NCBI RefSeq assembly: GCF_029360645.1 | Contig: NZ_JARDUA010000008.1 | Location: 161,089-225,088 of the forward strand | Length of the DNA stretch: 64,000 nucleotides | Reading direction: 5' to 3' | DNA from: Pontibacter litorisediminis | Lineage (GTDB): Bacteria; Bacteroidota; Bacteroidia; Cytophagales; Hymenobacteraceae | In this document: in pieces, positions 9,129 to 18,817 of the stretch | Position numbering within the stretch: the first letter of the stretch is position 1 | How the letters are laid out: each line of letters begins with the position of its first letter | Notes under the pieces: generated by a model | Database searches by the model: none | Told to the model about the DNA's origin: nothing | Seen by the model: only the letters and a program-made list of their open reading frames with translations | Program-made: the position numbers and the translations under genes

Positions 9129-12100
9129 ATGAAGACGGCAGTTGCGTACCTTTTTTTCCTGTTTATCCTCACCTCCTATGGGCAGGCAACAGCCTCTGCT
9201 GACAAGCAAGCGCAGGCGCCTGTACAGCGGGAGGCAAAAGCCTTGTTCCACCTGGGTTTTGAGAAAAGTCTGGGAGCCAGTGCAAATGGGGCCTCAGGTC
9301 CGGTTCAAGCCGGAAACAGGCCCGAGGCAGTAGACGGAATCAAAGGCGCAGCCGCCTTCTTCAAACCTGGGCAGGTGCTGCAGTACGCGGCGGCAGGGAA
9401 CCTGGATAATAACCAGGGCACGATCGCCATGTGGCTGAAATTGCCGGCGGAGGATGAGGCAAACGCTAAAGGCCCCCTGACCCTTTTCAGTGAGGGCGGG
9501 CCGGAGGCAAAAGGCAGCAACAGCCTGAAGATCGAGCTGTATCCCGGCCGCTTCATCCGCTTCAGCCTGAAGGACCCGAAGGACTCGCATATCTACTACC
9601 ACAAGATCGATGCCTGGGACAGGCAGGAGTGGCACCACCTGGCCTTTACCTGGAATGTGAAGAAGGGGGCAGCCATTTATGTAGACGGGATGCCCGCTTC
9701 GATAGGCTGGATGCCTGGGTGGACTCCTAAAACCTATGATACCTTTTTTGTAGGGGCCGCCAATGCCCGGGGAGAGCAGGCGTGCCAGGCTGCCCTGGAT
9801 GAGTTGGTCATCTATGACCGGGAGATAACGGAAGAGGAGGCAAGAAAAGCCTTCGGCCAGTACCGGGCCTTTTCGGCGGAAGTGGTCCTGCTGGATCCCT
9901 TTATCCGTGCGTCCGTGCCAGGAAGCATACCGGTGGCTATCCACAACCCCGGCCGGGAAAGTATACTGCTTACGCGTTTAAGCTACGTCCTTTCTGATCA
10001 AAAGGGCACGGCCCTGCTGCAGGGCCCGCTGCCGGATCAAACCATAAGCGGTCTAACTAGGCAAATGCTGCATGTGCCCCTGGCCGTTGCCGTTGCCAGC
10101 ACCTATACCCTTACCCTATCCTACACAGAAAACAGACAACCAAGACAAGTGCAGGCCCCTGTGCAGGTGATAGCCGCCTCCGAGGCACCTGCTGCGCAGC
10201 CTGCCCGGCAGACACTGATTGCCCAGGTGGATGCGGTAACGCAGCCGCCTGTGGGAGAGGCGGGCGGTACCACCACTGTTTCCTCGGCCCTGGGGGCCTA
10301 CCGGGAGGGTGGGAGTAAGGTGCGCGACCGCTTTGCCCTGGGCTTCGAGGTACGTGATGTGAATGAGCCGCATGTGGCCGTGATCACCTACCCCGATGAC
10401 AAGCCCAGAACCATGGAGGTGATGCTGCAGGACTTTGGCAACAACATAGACTTTCAGGTGCACACGGGGGTGTTCACCGGGGAGGAGTACCCGCTTTCCC
10501 ACAAGATGCTGGAGCACCGCGTGGTCTTTTGGCCGCGCTCTAAAAAGCAGGCATTCATCTTCATGACCGCCGAGGAAGGCTACCCGGCGGCGGTGCAGGG
10601 GATAAAAGTGTACAGGCTGCAGGATTTTGCGGTTGCCTCCACCAATGGGAGGTTTGCGGGGAGCGTGCCCGCCCGCAGCACGGGGCTTTACTACGAGGAC
10701 CCGGTGCTGTTCCATAATTTCGGTACCGGCCGCGACCTGAAAGGGTTCACAAAGGCAGCCGACAGGATGATTCAATACATGCAGTCCTTCGGGCAGACCG
10801 AGGTCGAGTATCCGTTGGCCTGGTATGCCGGGCCTTTGTACGGGACCGCGGTGGAACCTTTTCAGCCGGACATTGACGGGGCGCAGGGTGGGCAGCGGCC
10901 GCACCCGGCGGGCTACCCGGCTTACCTGCTGCAGCGACTCGGGGAGCATAACATGAAGTTCACGGCCGGCCTGCACATCCATACGCTTCCCAGCCTGAAC
11001 AAGTATGCGGTGGCTGATACGGCGCGCATCCACAAAGGCGATGAGACGGTTATTAACATCAACAAAGACGGGAAGCTATGGTATGGCTACTGGCACGGTG
11101 CGGACCCGAACTACAACCCGGCTGACCCACGGGTGATGGCCTCGGTAAATGCTATTGTGCAGGAGATCACAGCGCGGTATGCCAAGGCGCCCGCCTTTGA
11201 CGGCATCTCCCTGGTGATGGCCCGCCCCAAGCTGTTTACCTTCGGGTCCCTGGCCTCGGGCTACAACGACTCCAACCTGCAGCGCTTTCAGAAAGAGGCA
11301 GGCATTCGCATTCCCACCTATACTCCGGGCGATCCGGAGCGGTTTGCCAAAAGTTATACTTGGCTGATGGAAAACCCGGCTGCCAGGAAGGCCTGGATCG
11401 ACTGGCGCTGCCAGGTGCTCTACGAGCATTACGCCGCCATGGCGAGCCAGATGGCAGCCTACCGTGCTGACCTGAAGCTGAAGCTGAATGTGTTTGTGCA
11501 CCTGACCCACAACGAGCGCCTGGCTGATTACCTGGCGCAGCCGCCGGTAGAGGTGATGCGGGAGATGGGCATCGATCCGGCGCTGTATAAGGACCACCCC
11601 AACATTTTGCTCAACTATACCTCCGTGCCGGCCGACCTGCGCTGGAAGCGATCGCACTACCCGCCCGCCCGCCATGAGGTCAACCGCACCGTGATGACGG
11701 CGCCGGAGGTGGTGGCCTCCTTAACAGATCATAAGCAGGTGCGCATGACCATACATGACCGCTATTGGGAAGACCCGGTCGGCAGTGAGCAGCCGCTGGA
11801 AGGGCTCAAAGCCATGGGCGTAAGGGAGATGGTGTGGCGCGCCTCCACCTTTAACGGGGCCAGGTTCCATAGTCTGGAGCCCTACATGTTCGCGCTGCAT
11901 CACCTGGATGCTACTAGCATGGTGAAGGGGGGCTATGTGGTGGGCACCTTCGGGATGGAGCAGGAGCTGGCGCGTTTCTCACAGGCCCTTCAGGCCTTGC
12001 CGGCGGTAAAGTTCGAGGAGGTGCCGGCTGTATCGGACCCGGTGCGTATCCGACAACAGGTGGTGGACGGCAGGCTCTACTTCTACGTGCTGAACACCCT

Positions 12101-12500
12101 GCCGGAGCCTGTGGAAATCAACGTGAGGCTGAAGGAGGCGGGAGCACTCCGGGAGCCTGTTACAGGCAATTCACGCAGAAAGTCCCGGAAGCATCGCCTG
12201 AGCCTGGAGCCCTACGGGCTGCAGGTCTTTACCAGCGCGTCGGTGGACCAGCGTGTAGTAGGTGGAGAGGTGAAAGTCCCTAAAGAATGGTACAACAAGT
12301 TACAGGCAGCCTACGAGCGGGTGTGGCAAGTGGGGCAGGAGAAAGGCACTGACACGGGCAAATACGCGCCTTACCTGGCGCTGGCCCGCCAGAGCTGGGA
12401 AACGGGACAATACTCCCGGCTCTACTTTCTGCTGCAGGAAAGTTGGGCCAGGGAGCTGCTGAGGGCAAATGCCGGCGCGGTGACCCCGCTTTCGCAATAG
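9129..12500 (+). CDS. Large secreted LamG-domain protein, putative glycoside-active enzyme of unassigned family
   Basis: Secreted protein of 1123 residues. ATG 9129 is preferred over the in-frame TTG at 9123; it gives the signal peptide MKTAVAYLFFLFILTSYG. Residues about 40-240 form a LamG/concanavalin-like jelly roll (GTIAMWLKLP, WHHLAFTWNV, YVDGMPASIGW). A beta-rich linker follows. From about residue 530 to 950 there is a segment with TIM-barrel character (VEYPLAWYAGPLYG, KFTAGLHIHTLPS, FDGISLVMARPKLF, LKLNVFVHLTH, MVWRASTFNGARFH). I recognise no named glycoside hydrolase family and cannot assign catalytic acids. Its position between a sugar isomerase and an SGNH-GH5 protein suggests it cleaves or binds the target glycan. 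Candidate for one of the missing rhamnosidase-type activities. Confidence 0.6.
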   Translation: MKTAVAYLFFLFILTSYGQATASADKQAQAPVQREAKALFHLGFEKSLGASANGASGPVQAGNRPEAVDGIKGAAAFFKPGQVLQYAAAGNLDNNQGTIAMWLKLPAEDEANAKGPLTLFSEGGPEAKGSNSLKIELYPGRFIRFSLKDPKDSHIYYHKIDAWDRQEWHHLAFTWNVKKGAAIYVDGMPASIGWMPGWTPKTYDTFFVGAANARGEQACQAALDELVIYDREITEEEARKAFGQYRAFSAEVVLLDPFIRASVPGSIPVAIHNPGRESILLTRLSYVLSDQKGTALLQGPLPDQTISGLTRQMLHVPLAVAVASTYTLTLSYTENRQPRQVQAPVQVIAASEAPAAQPARQTLIAQVDAVTQPPVGEAGGTTTVSSALGAYREGGSKVRDRFALGFEVRDVNEPHVAVITYPDDKPRTMEVMLQDFGNNIDFQVHTGVFTGEEYPLSHKMLEHRVVFWPRSKKQAFIFMTAEEGYPAAVQGIKVYRLQDFAVASTNGRFAGSVPARSTGLYYEDPVLFHNFGTGRDLKGFTKAADRMIQYMQSFGQTEVEYPLAWYAGPLYGTAVEPFQPDIDGAQGGQRPHPAGYPAYLLQRLGEHNMKFTAGLHIHTLPSLNKYAVADTARIHKGDETVININKDGKLWYGYWHGADPNYNPADPRVMASVNAIVQEITARYAKAPAFDGISLVMARPKLFTFGSLASGYNDSNLQRFQKEAGIRIPTYTPGDPERFAKSYTWLMENPAARKAWIDWRCQVLYEHYAAMASQMAAYRADLKLKLNVFVHLTHNERLADYLAQPPVEVMREMGIDPALYKDHPNILLNYTSVPADLRWKRSHYPPARHEVNRTVMTAPEVVASLTDHKQVRMTIHDRYWEDPVGSEQPLEGLKAMGVREMVWRASTFNGARFHSLEPYMFALHHLDATSMVKGGYVVGTFGMEQELARFSQALQALPAVKFEEVPAVSDPVRIRQQVVDGRLYFYVLNTLPEPVEINVRLKEAGALREPVTGNSRRKSRKHRLSLEPYGLQVFTSASVDQRVVGGEVKVPKEWYNKLQAAYERVWQVGQEKGTDTGKYAPYLALARQSWETGQYSRLYFLLQESWARELLRANAGAVTPLSQ

Positions 12501-12616
12501 AAGCCGTTGACTTGCAGGAGAGAGAAAAGAAGGGGCTGCAGGGCAGCGGGAGGAGAGGCACAGGTAGCGCTGGTAAGCCCTGATGGAAGGCAACCTATAA
12601 CTTTAGATACAATGCC

Positions 12617-15600
12617 ATGGTAAAGAAAACAGCCTGCCTGCTAGCCTTGCTGCTAGTAATGCTACAGCACCTTGTTAGTGCTCAGGGCGACGGAGACGTT
12701 CTTTTCAAGAACGGTGACCGCGTGAACTTCATCGGCAACAGCATTACCCATAGCGGGGAGTTCCACAACTTCATTCTGCTGTACTACGCCACCCGCTTTC
12801 CCGACCAGAAAATCACCTTCTACAACTCCGGTATCTGGGGAGACAATGCCAATAACTTCCTGCGCCGGATGGACACCGACATCCTGGCCCGGCCCGCTGA
12901 CTGGTCGGTGGTGATGGCCGGGATGAACGATGTGAACAGAGCCCTTTATGCGGCCTCCAGGCAACAGGAACCAGACATTGAGGCCAGGAAGCAACGTGCC
13001 CTGGAGGATTACAGGGGCTATATGGAACAGGTGATCCAACGGCTGCTGCAGGCCGGTACGAAGGTAATCCTGCAGAAGCCAAGTATTTACGACCAGACAG
13101 GCGACCTGCCGGCCGAGAACATGTACGGTGTGAACGATGCCCTGGAGCGGTGTACCGGGATCATTGATGAGCTGGCGCAGCAGTATAACCTGAAAGTGGT
13201 GGATTACTGGACGATTCTTGATAGCCTGAACCAGCAGGTGCAGTCCACCAATCCCAAGGCTTCCCTGATCAGCAATGACCGGATCCACCCGGGCACGGTG
13301 GGCAATTTCATCATGGCCTACCAGTTTCTCAAAGACACGGGAGCGCCAAGGTTTGTGTCGGAAGTGAGCATAGACCGGGGCAGGCTAAAGCGCAGCAAGG
13401 GCTGCACGGTAACGGAAATCACGGCTACAGACAGTTTGCTCGAGTTTCGCTACCTGGCCCAAAGCCTGCCTTTTCCCGTGCCTGCCGAGGCAGCACCGGC
13501 GCTGGAGCTGGTGCCTTTCACACAGGAGCTGAACACTGAGATACTCAAGGTCTCCGGTCTGGCAACGGGCGTGTATGCCCTGACGATAGACGGAACCTTT
13601 GTCCGCAACTATACTCGTGAGGAGCTGGGCAAGGGCGTGAACCTGGCCCTGGAGCAGCACACGCCGCAGTACAGGCAGGCGGTGCAGGTGCGGGCGCAGG
13701 CCTCGCTCTACAGGTCGCTGCAACGCAAGCTGCGCGACATCAGGCGGGTGGAGATCAATTACCTGCCTGCCGAGCTGCGGGATGCGGCCTTTGCCGACGT
13801 TAAGGCATTCATAGCGCATTTAAAGAACACGGATGATCCGAAGTATACCGCCAACAAGGCGCTCTTTGAGAGTTACCTGGTAGAAAAGCCCAAAGAGCAG
13901 GAGACCGGGCGGCGGCTTTCCGAAGTAGCCGACCATATCTATACTATCAACAAGCCCATCGGGCATGTGTTCCGCCTGAGCCTTGGAGCCCAGACAGACC
14001 CGGACGCGCAGACTACCCACCGCTGGGATTTTGATGAGCCGGTGGTCAACAACCTGGTGGAAGGCTGGACGGTGGTCAATTACAGCGACGCTGCCACTTC
14101 AGGGGGTATCCTGAACCTGACGGGTGTGCAGACCTACAACCACATCCGCTATAATGTGCCCACCGCCAATACGGTAGACCCTGCACAGAGTAAAACAGCC
14201 CTGATCCGGCTCAAGAACGGCACGGCCGACACCAGGGCCCGGTTCTACTGGTGGGGAAGCGCCGCAACGGCCGCCTACATCGAGTTCGATATCTCTGCCA
14301 ACGACACTGCCTTCAAGGAATATAAAATAGACCTGAGCAGCGACTCCCGCTGGAGCGGGAATATCAGCATCATCCGCTTTGATGTGCCCAGCCCGCTCCT
14401 GGCTGCTTCTTATGGCAGGCAGGTGGCCATCGACTACGTAAAGCTGAGCGCAGAGGAGCTGCCCCATCCGGAGCCGGAACCCGTAGGGGCGATGCCGGAC
14501 AGGGTACCGGCGCCATTCGGGGTGAACCTGGCGGGGGCGGAGTTCGGCCAGGTGTGGGGACCGGATTATTCCTACCCAACGGAAGCGGAGCTGGACTACT
14601 TTAAGGCAAAAGGCCTGAACCTGGTGCGGCTCCCTTTTAAGTGGGAGCGGATACAGCCAACGCTCAACGGCCCCTTAAGCGCCGAGGAGCTGGCCAGGAT
14701 GAGGAGCTTTGTGCAGGCGGCCAGGACCAGGGGCATGTGGGTGCTGCTGGACATGCACAACTATGGCCGCCGGAATATAGGAGGCACAGAGTATGTCATC
14801 GGTGATCCTGCCCTGCCCGTAGCGGCCGTGGCGGATGCCTGGCACAAGCTGGCCGGCGCGTTCAAGGATGATGAGAATGTCTGGGGCTATGGGATCATGA
14901 ACGAGCCGCACGGGATGCTCGCCTCCACGCCCTGGTTCACGATAGCCCAGGCGATCATCGATAAAATCAGGACCACCGATACCCAGACCACCATTGTGGT
15001 GGGAGGGGATAGCTGGAGTTCTGCCGCCAGGTGGCCCGCTGCCAGCGATAACCTCAAAAACCTGGAGGACCCGGCTGATAAGCTGATCTTTGAGGCGCAC
15101 GTTTACTTCGACGACGATGCCTCCGGTAAGTATGACGGCACCTACGACCAGGAGCAGGCCGACTCTGACATCGGCATAACCAGAACAGCTCCTTTCGTGA
15201 AGTGGCTGCGTGACAACGGCCTGCAGGGCTTCGTGGGGGAATACGGGGTGCCCGACAACGACCCCCGGTGGCTGACTGCCCTGGATAACATGCTGGCTTT
15301 CCTGCAGCGCAACTGCGTGAACGGAACCTACTGGGCTGCCGGCCCGCGCTGGGGGAGCTATACCCTGGCGGTGGAGCCTATCAACGGGCAGGACAGGCCA
15401 CAAATGGCCGTGCTGGAGAAGTACAAGACGGCTAACACCGCCTGCACCGGTGAGGTGGAGCTGGAACAGCAGACCCATAGCTGGGAGTTTAACGGCGCTT
15501 TGGAAAGCAACCGCATCGACGGTTGGACGATCGCCAACTACACCAATGCCAGTGCTGCCAATGGCATACTGGATCTGACGGTAGCGCAGACCTACCAGCA

Positions 15601-16711
15601 CATCAAGTATGACGTGCCTGCCAGTAACGCCATTGACCCTGCGATGAGCAAATATGCCGTGATCAGGCTGAAGAACACGACCCCGGATACCAAAGCCCGC
15701 TTCTACTGGTGGGGGCCTGTGGGCGATAACGTGGCCCATTACGTGGAGTTTGACATCAGCAGCAATGACACTGATTTTAAAGAGTATACCGTCGACCTGA
15801 GCCAGAACGCCAGCTGGACCGGGAAGAGCAGCATCCGCATCATCCGCTTTGATGTGCCGGGGATAGCCAGTGCCGCTTCTGTGGGCAAGCAGGTGCAGGT
15901 AGACCAGGTAAGGCTGCTGGCCGCGCTTCCGCCGCAACATGCCTATACCTGGCGCTTTGACGAGGCGGTGGCCAGCAACAGGGTAGAGGGCTGGAATATC
16001 GTCAACTACACGGGGGCCTATACTTCCGTAGGCGTCCTGCACCTGACCACTTCCCAGACCTATAACAATATCCGCTATGATGTGCCGGCCAACGCGCCGG
16101 TGGACCCCGCTGTGTACAGGTATGCCACCATCCGCCTCCGGAACGGGACGACAGACACCAGGGCGCGGTTTTACTGGTGGGGACCTGTAGGGGACAATGT
16201 GGCAAACTATGCTGAGTTTACCATCAGCAGCCAGGACACGGCTTTTCAGGAATACACCCTGGACCTGAGCCAGCTGCCCCTTTGGACGGGCAAGAGCAGC
16301 ATCCGCATCATCCGTTTCGATGTGCCAAGCCCGGTGAGTGAGGTGTCGTACGGGGCGAGGGTGGGTATCGATGAGATCCGCCTGTCCTCGCACCTGCCGC
16401 AGCCATCGCTTCAGGTGAATGCCCTGGTGGCCAGGGCAAGCGCTGCCACGGAAACGGAGCACGCGGGGTTCTTTGTCCGTGCGGCATCCGAGCGTAGCAT
16501 ACACGTGAAGGCTTCTGTACCGGAGCAGACCGAGGGGATGCTGGTGATAACGGACATGGCGGGCCGGAGGCTGGCAGATAAACCATACCGTTTTGCCCGC
16601 GGCGACAATGCTTTGGAGGTGCGGGTGCGAAAGCTGGCCCCGGGCATGTATATTGCCACGTTCTACAGTGCCAGGGAGAAGGTGAGCAAGAAGTTTGTGG
16701 TGCAGTTTTAA
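12617..16711 (+). CDS. Multi-modular secreted SGNH esterase - GH5 - jelly-roll repeats - T9SS protein
   Basis: Secreted 1364-residue enzyme. After the signal peptide comes an SGNH/GDSL hydrolase domain: GNSITH with Ser42, NSGIWGDNA, GMNDVN, and D221-R-I-H224 as the block V pair. Three similar modules of about 150 residues follow, near residues 470-615, 955-1105 and 1110-1258. Each carries WxFDE/F, GWT(I)VNY, RARFYWWG and IIRFDVP, and each is probably a carbohydrate-binding jelly roll. Between modules 1 and 2 lies a GH5-like barrel (PFGVNLAGAEF to QMAVLEKYK), with acid/base Glu763 in NEPHG and nucleophile Glu875 in GEYG. The C-terminus is a type A T9SS sorting domain (MLVITDMAGRRLADKPY, ending KKFVVQF). 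It should deacylate and cut a beta-glycan at the surface or outside. Modules 2 and 3 keep strong DNA identity, a sign of recent duplication. Confidence 0.9.
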   Translation: MVKKTACLLALLLVMLQHLVSAQGDGDVLFKNGDRVNFIGNSITHSGEFHNFILLYYATRFPDQKITFYNSGIWGDNANNFLRRMDTDILARPADWSVVMAGMNDVNRALYAASRQQEPDIEARKQRALEDYRGYMEQVIQRLLQAGTKVILQKPSIYDQTGDLPAENMYGVNDALERCTGIIDELAQQYNLKVVDYWTILDSLNQQVQSTNPKASLISNDRIHPGTVGNFIMAYQFLKDTGAPRFVSEVSIDRGRLKRSKGCTVTEITATDSLLEFRYLAQSLPFPVPAEAAPALELVPFTQELNTEILKVSGLATGVYALTIDGTFVRNYTREELGKGVNLALEQHTPQYRQAVQVRAQASLYRSLQRKLRDIRRVEINYLPAELRDAAFADVKAFIAHLKNTDDPKYTANKALFESYLVEKPKEQETGRRLSEVADHIYTINKPIGHVFRLSLGAQTDPDAQTTHRWDFDEPVVNNLVEGWTVVNYSDAATSGGILNLTGVQTYNHIRYNVPTANTVDPAQSKTALIRLKNGTADTRARFYWWGSAATAAYIEFDISANDTAFKEYKIDLSSDSRWSGNISIIRFDVPSPLLAASYGRQVAIDYVKLSAEELPHPEPEPVGAMPDRVPAPFGVNLAGAEFGQVWGPDYSYPTEAELDYFKAKGLNLVRLPFKWERIQPTLNGPLSAEELARMRSFVQAARTRGMWVLLDMHNYGRRNIGGTEYVIGDPALPVAAVADAWHKLAGAFKDDENVWGYGIMNEPHGMLASTPWFTIAQAIIDKIRTTDTQTTIVVGGDSWSSAARWPAASDNLKNLEDPADKLIFEAHVYFDDDASGKYDGTYDQEQADSDIGITRTAPFVKWLRDNGLQGFVGEYGVPDNDPRWLTALDNMLAFLQRNCVNGTYWAAGPRWGSYTLAVEPINGQDRPQMAVLEKYKTANTACTGEVELEQQTHSWEFNGALESNRIDGWTIANYTNASAANGILDLTVAQTYQHIKYDVPASNAIDPAMSKYAVIRLKNTTPDTKARFYWWGPVGDNVAHYVEFDISSNDTDFKEYTVDLSQNASWTGKSSIRIIRFDVPGIASAASVGKQVQVDQVRLLAALPPQHAYTWRFDEAVASNRVEGWNIVNYTGAYTSVGVLHLTTSQTYNNIRYDVPANAPVDPAVYRYATIRLRNGTTDTRARFYWWGPVGDNVANYAEFTISSQDTAFQEYTLDLSQLPLWTGKSSIRIIRFDVPSPVSEVSYGARVGIDEIRLSSHLPQPSLQVNALVARASAATETEHAGFFVRAASERSIHVKASVPEQTEGMLVITDMAGRRLADKPYRFARGDNALEVRVRKLAPGMYIATFYSAREKVSKKFVVQF

Positions 16712-16741
16712 CGGCGCCTTACTCCTGCCGGCAGACATAAC

Positions 16742-16780
16742 AGAAAGCCGGGGAGCCTGTCAAAGGCTCCCTGGTTTTCT
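16742..16780. terminator. Strong hairpin terminator
   Basis: A 17-bp stem from AGAAAGCCGGGGAGCCT (16742-16758) to AGGCTCCCTGGTTTTCT (16764-16780), with two G-T pairs and a 5-base loop. It ends the isomerase-LamG-GH5 unit; the arms are A/T-flanked, so it may work in both directions. Confidence 0.75.
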
Positions 16781-16971
16781 GTCTTTATACATGTGCTGCC
16801 CCTGTAAAGGGCAGCCTCTTGGAGCATACAACAGTTACCGGCCAACAGGCTGTTTGGCTGTCAGGAGCTCCTGATGCATGATGGGAAAGTACAGCACGAG
16901 CGCAGGGAAGGTATCCGGCAGCACTGTACGTATCTTTCCTGTTCGTCTCTTTAACCTATTTTAATCCTGAT

Positions 16972-18345
16972 ATGAAGCTATCCGCTCTAGAAAGCATGCG
17001 CTGTGTCTTTCTTTTCGTTTTCAGCATGCTGGTTCCCTTCCTTGCCACTGCGCAGACAGACCTGCGTGTCAGCGATAACGGCCGCTACCTGGTGCATACC
17101 GACGGCACCCCTTTTTTCTATTTAGGTGATACGGCCTGGGAGCTCTTCCACAGGCTCGATAGGGAGGATGCCACCGCCTACCTGACCAACAGGGCTGCCA
17201 AAGGCTTTACCGTCATCCAGGCGGTGGTGCTGGCCGAGCACGACGGGCTGCACGACCCCAGTCCCTACGGGCACACGCCGCTCCTCAACGATGACCCTAC
17301 CCAGCCGAACGAGGCATATTTTGCCCATGTTGATTTCATTGTGGACAAGGCGGCGGAACTGGGGCTGCATCTGGCCCTGCTGCCCACCTGGGGCGACAAG
17401 CTCTTCAAAAACAAGTGGGGCGTGGGGCCGGAGGTTTTCAACCCGCAGAATGCGTATGCCTATGGCCGCTACATCGGCAGGAGGTATCAGGATAGACAGA
17501 ACATTATCTGGGTCATTGGCGGGGATAGAAACCCGCGGGAGGATTCAGCTGATGTGGAGGTGTGGCGGGCCATGGCCAGGGGCATTACCGACGCCGTTGG
17601 CGGAAAGGAGAAGGTGTTGATGACCTTTCACCCCCAGACAGCTTCCTCCAAGTGGTTCCACGAGGATGACTGGTTGGACTTTAACATGCTGCAGACAAGC
17701 CACTGCGCTGACACTAAGGTATGGGAGAAGATAAGCCATGACTACAACCTGCCTACTGTGAAACCAACCATGGATGGGGAGCCCATGTATGAGGAAATCC
17801 CCGTCTGCTTTGACCTGGAAAAGAACGGCTATGCTGACCCCAACGATATCCGCCGGAAAGCCTACCTGAGTCTCTTTGCCGGCGCCCATGGCCACACGTA
17901 TGGCTGCAACAACATCTGGCAGATGTACGAGCCCGGTCGCATCCGCCACATTGAAGCCACCATGCCCTGGTATGAGTCGCTGGACCTGCCGGGGGCAAAT
18001 GCCATGACGCATGTGCGAAAGCTGATGGAGTCGCGCCCCATGCTGGAGCGCGTCCCGGACCAGTCCCTGCTGGTGGGAACGGTCTCTGATAACTACAAGG
18101 AGCGTGTGCAGGCTACCCGGGGCAAGGCCTACGCTTTTATCTATACTTCCTCCGGGCTTCCTTTTGAATTACAATTGGGGAAGATCACAGGCAAAAAAGT
18201 ACAGGCATCCTGGTTCAACCCCAGAACGGGAGAGACAAGCAAGGCCGGGCGGTTTAAAAACAGCGGAATTAAAGTATTCACACCCCCCACCCAGGGAGAC
18301 GACCAGGACTGGGTGTTGATCCTGGATGATGCTACCAGGAAGTAA
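16972..18345 (+). CDS. Secreted GH140-like glycosidase (DUF4038)
   Basis: Secreted protein of 457 residues with a signal peptide ending near FLATAQ. The start of the mature protein (RVSDNGRYLVHTDGTPFFYLGDTAWELF) and the later blocks NIIWVIGGDRNPR, LMTFHPQT, PTMDGEPMYEEIP and GAHGHTYGCNNIWQMY are the hallmarks of the DUF4038 barrel. A short C-terminal beta domain of the putative collagen-binding type follows. Characterised members of GH140 are endo-apiosidases acting on rhamnogalacturonan II, but the DUF4038 family is broader, so the substrate is inferred only at class level. Acidic residues in GGDRNP and DGEP are likely catalytic candidates. Separated from the preceding gene by a terminator and 260 bp, so it probably has its own promoter. 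Confidence 0.85.
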   Translation: MKLSALESMRCVFLFVFSMLVPFLATAQTDLRVSDNGRYLVHTDGTPFFYLGDTAWELFHRLDREDATAYLTNRAAKGFTVIQAVVLAEHDGLHDPSPYGHTPLLNDDPTQPNEAYFAHVDFIVDKAAELGLHLALLPTWGDKLFKNKWGVGPEVFNPQNAYAYGRYIGRRYQDRQNIIWVIGGDRNPREDSADVEVWRAMARGITDAVGGKEKVLMTFHPQTASSKWFHEDDWLDFNMLQTSHCADTKVWEKISHDYNLPTVKPTMDGEPMYEEIPVCFDLEKNGYADPNDIRRKAYLSLFAGAHGHTYGCNNIWQMYEPGRIRHIEATMPWYESLDLPGANAMTHVRKLMESRPMLERVPDQSLLVGTVSDNYKERVQATRGKAYAFIYTSSGLPFELQLGKITGKKVQASWFNPRTGETSKAGRFKNSGIKVFTPPTQGDDQDWVLILDDATRK

Positions 18346-18420
18346 ACCTGCAGTCATGGAGCCCGCAGTAGTTGGAGTGCTGGAGGATAGCGTTATGTTC
18401 AGGGGCTGCCTCGAATATCT

Positions 18421-18436
18421 ACTTAGTGCGTTAAGT
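18421..18436. promoter_or_regulatory. Operator motif, perfect copy
   Basis: Exact ACTTAGTGCGTTAAGT, distal of the two copies ahead of the second SusC gene. Confidence 0.7.
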
Positions 18437-18608
18437 ATTTTGGTTCTGTCCTGTATTCGCTTCCATTCGCATCAAACAGGAAAGAATATGAAAATAAAGC
18501 AGTAGAAATATGTCCAATTGACAGCTGCTGACTTCTTTTTAACTGAAAATAATATTGGAACTGTACTTGAATTATTGGAATAGATTCTATAATATTGATT
18601 GCTTGCTC

Positions 18609-18624
18609 ACTTAGTGCGTTAAGT
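18609..18624. promoter_or_regulatory. Operator motif, perfect copy
   Basis: Exact ACTTAGTGCGTTAAGT, proximal copy, about 195 bp ahead of the second SusC start. The 188-bp spacing to its partner is close to 18 helical turns, so DNA looping is possible. Confidence 0.7.
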
Positions 18625-18817
18625 AAGTAGAATAAACGCTGTAAATGAGGGTGGAGCAACTCCTGGGCAGGGGATACAGGTATCGGCAGTGGGTTGCATG
18701 GGAAAGACTGAATAAGGTGTATTGCCGCATAGGTGTACCAGACTTGATGGGAAGATACAGCCAGGGGCCGATGCCCAGGCACAGCATTGAGGTTTGAACA
18801 AAATAAATTCCATACGT

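Larger units (their letters stand above)
18346..18817. other. Regulatory gap ahead of SusC pair 2
   Basis: About 470 bp without a credible gene. Contains two perfect copies of the operator motif 188 bp apart, and AT-rich DNA between them (18470-18600) where promoter elements would be expected. I see no terminator, RNA gene or repeat beyond these. Confidence 0.6.
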
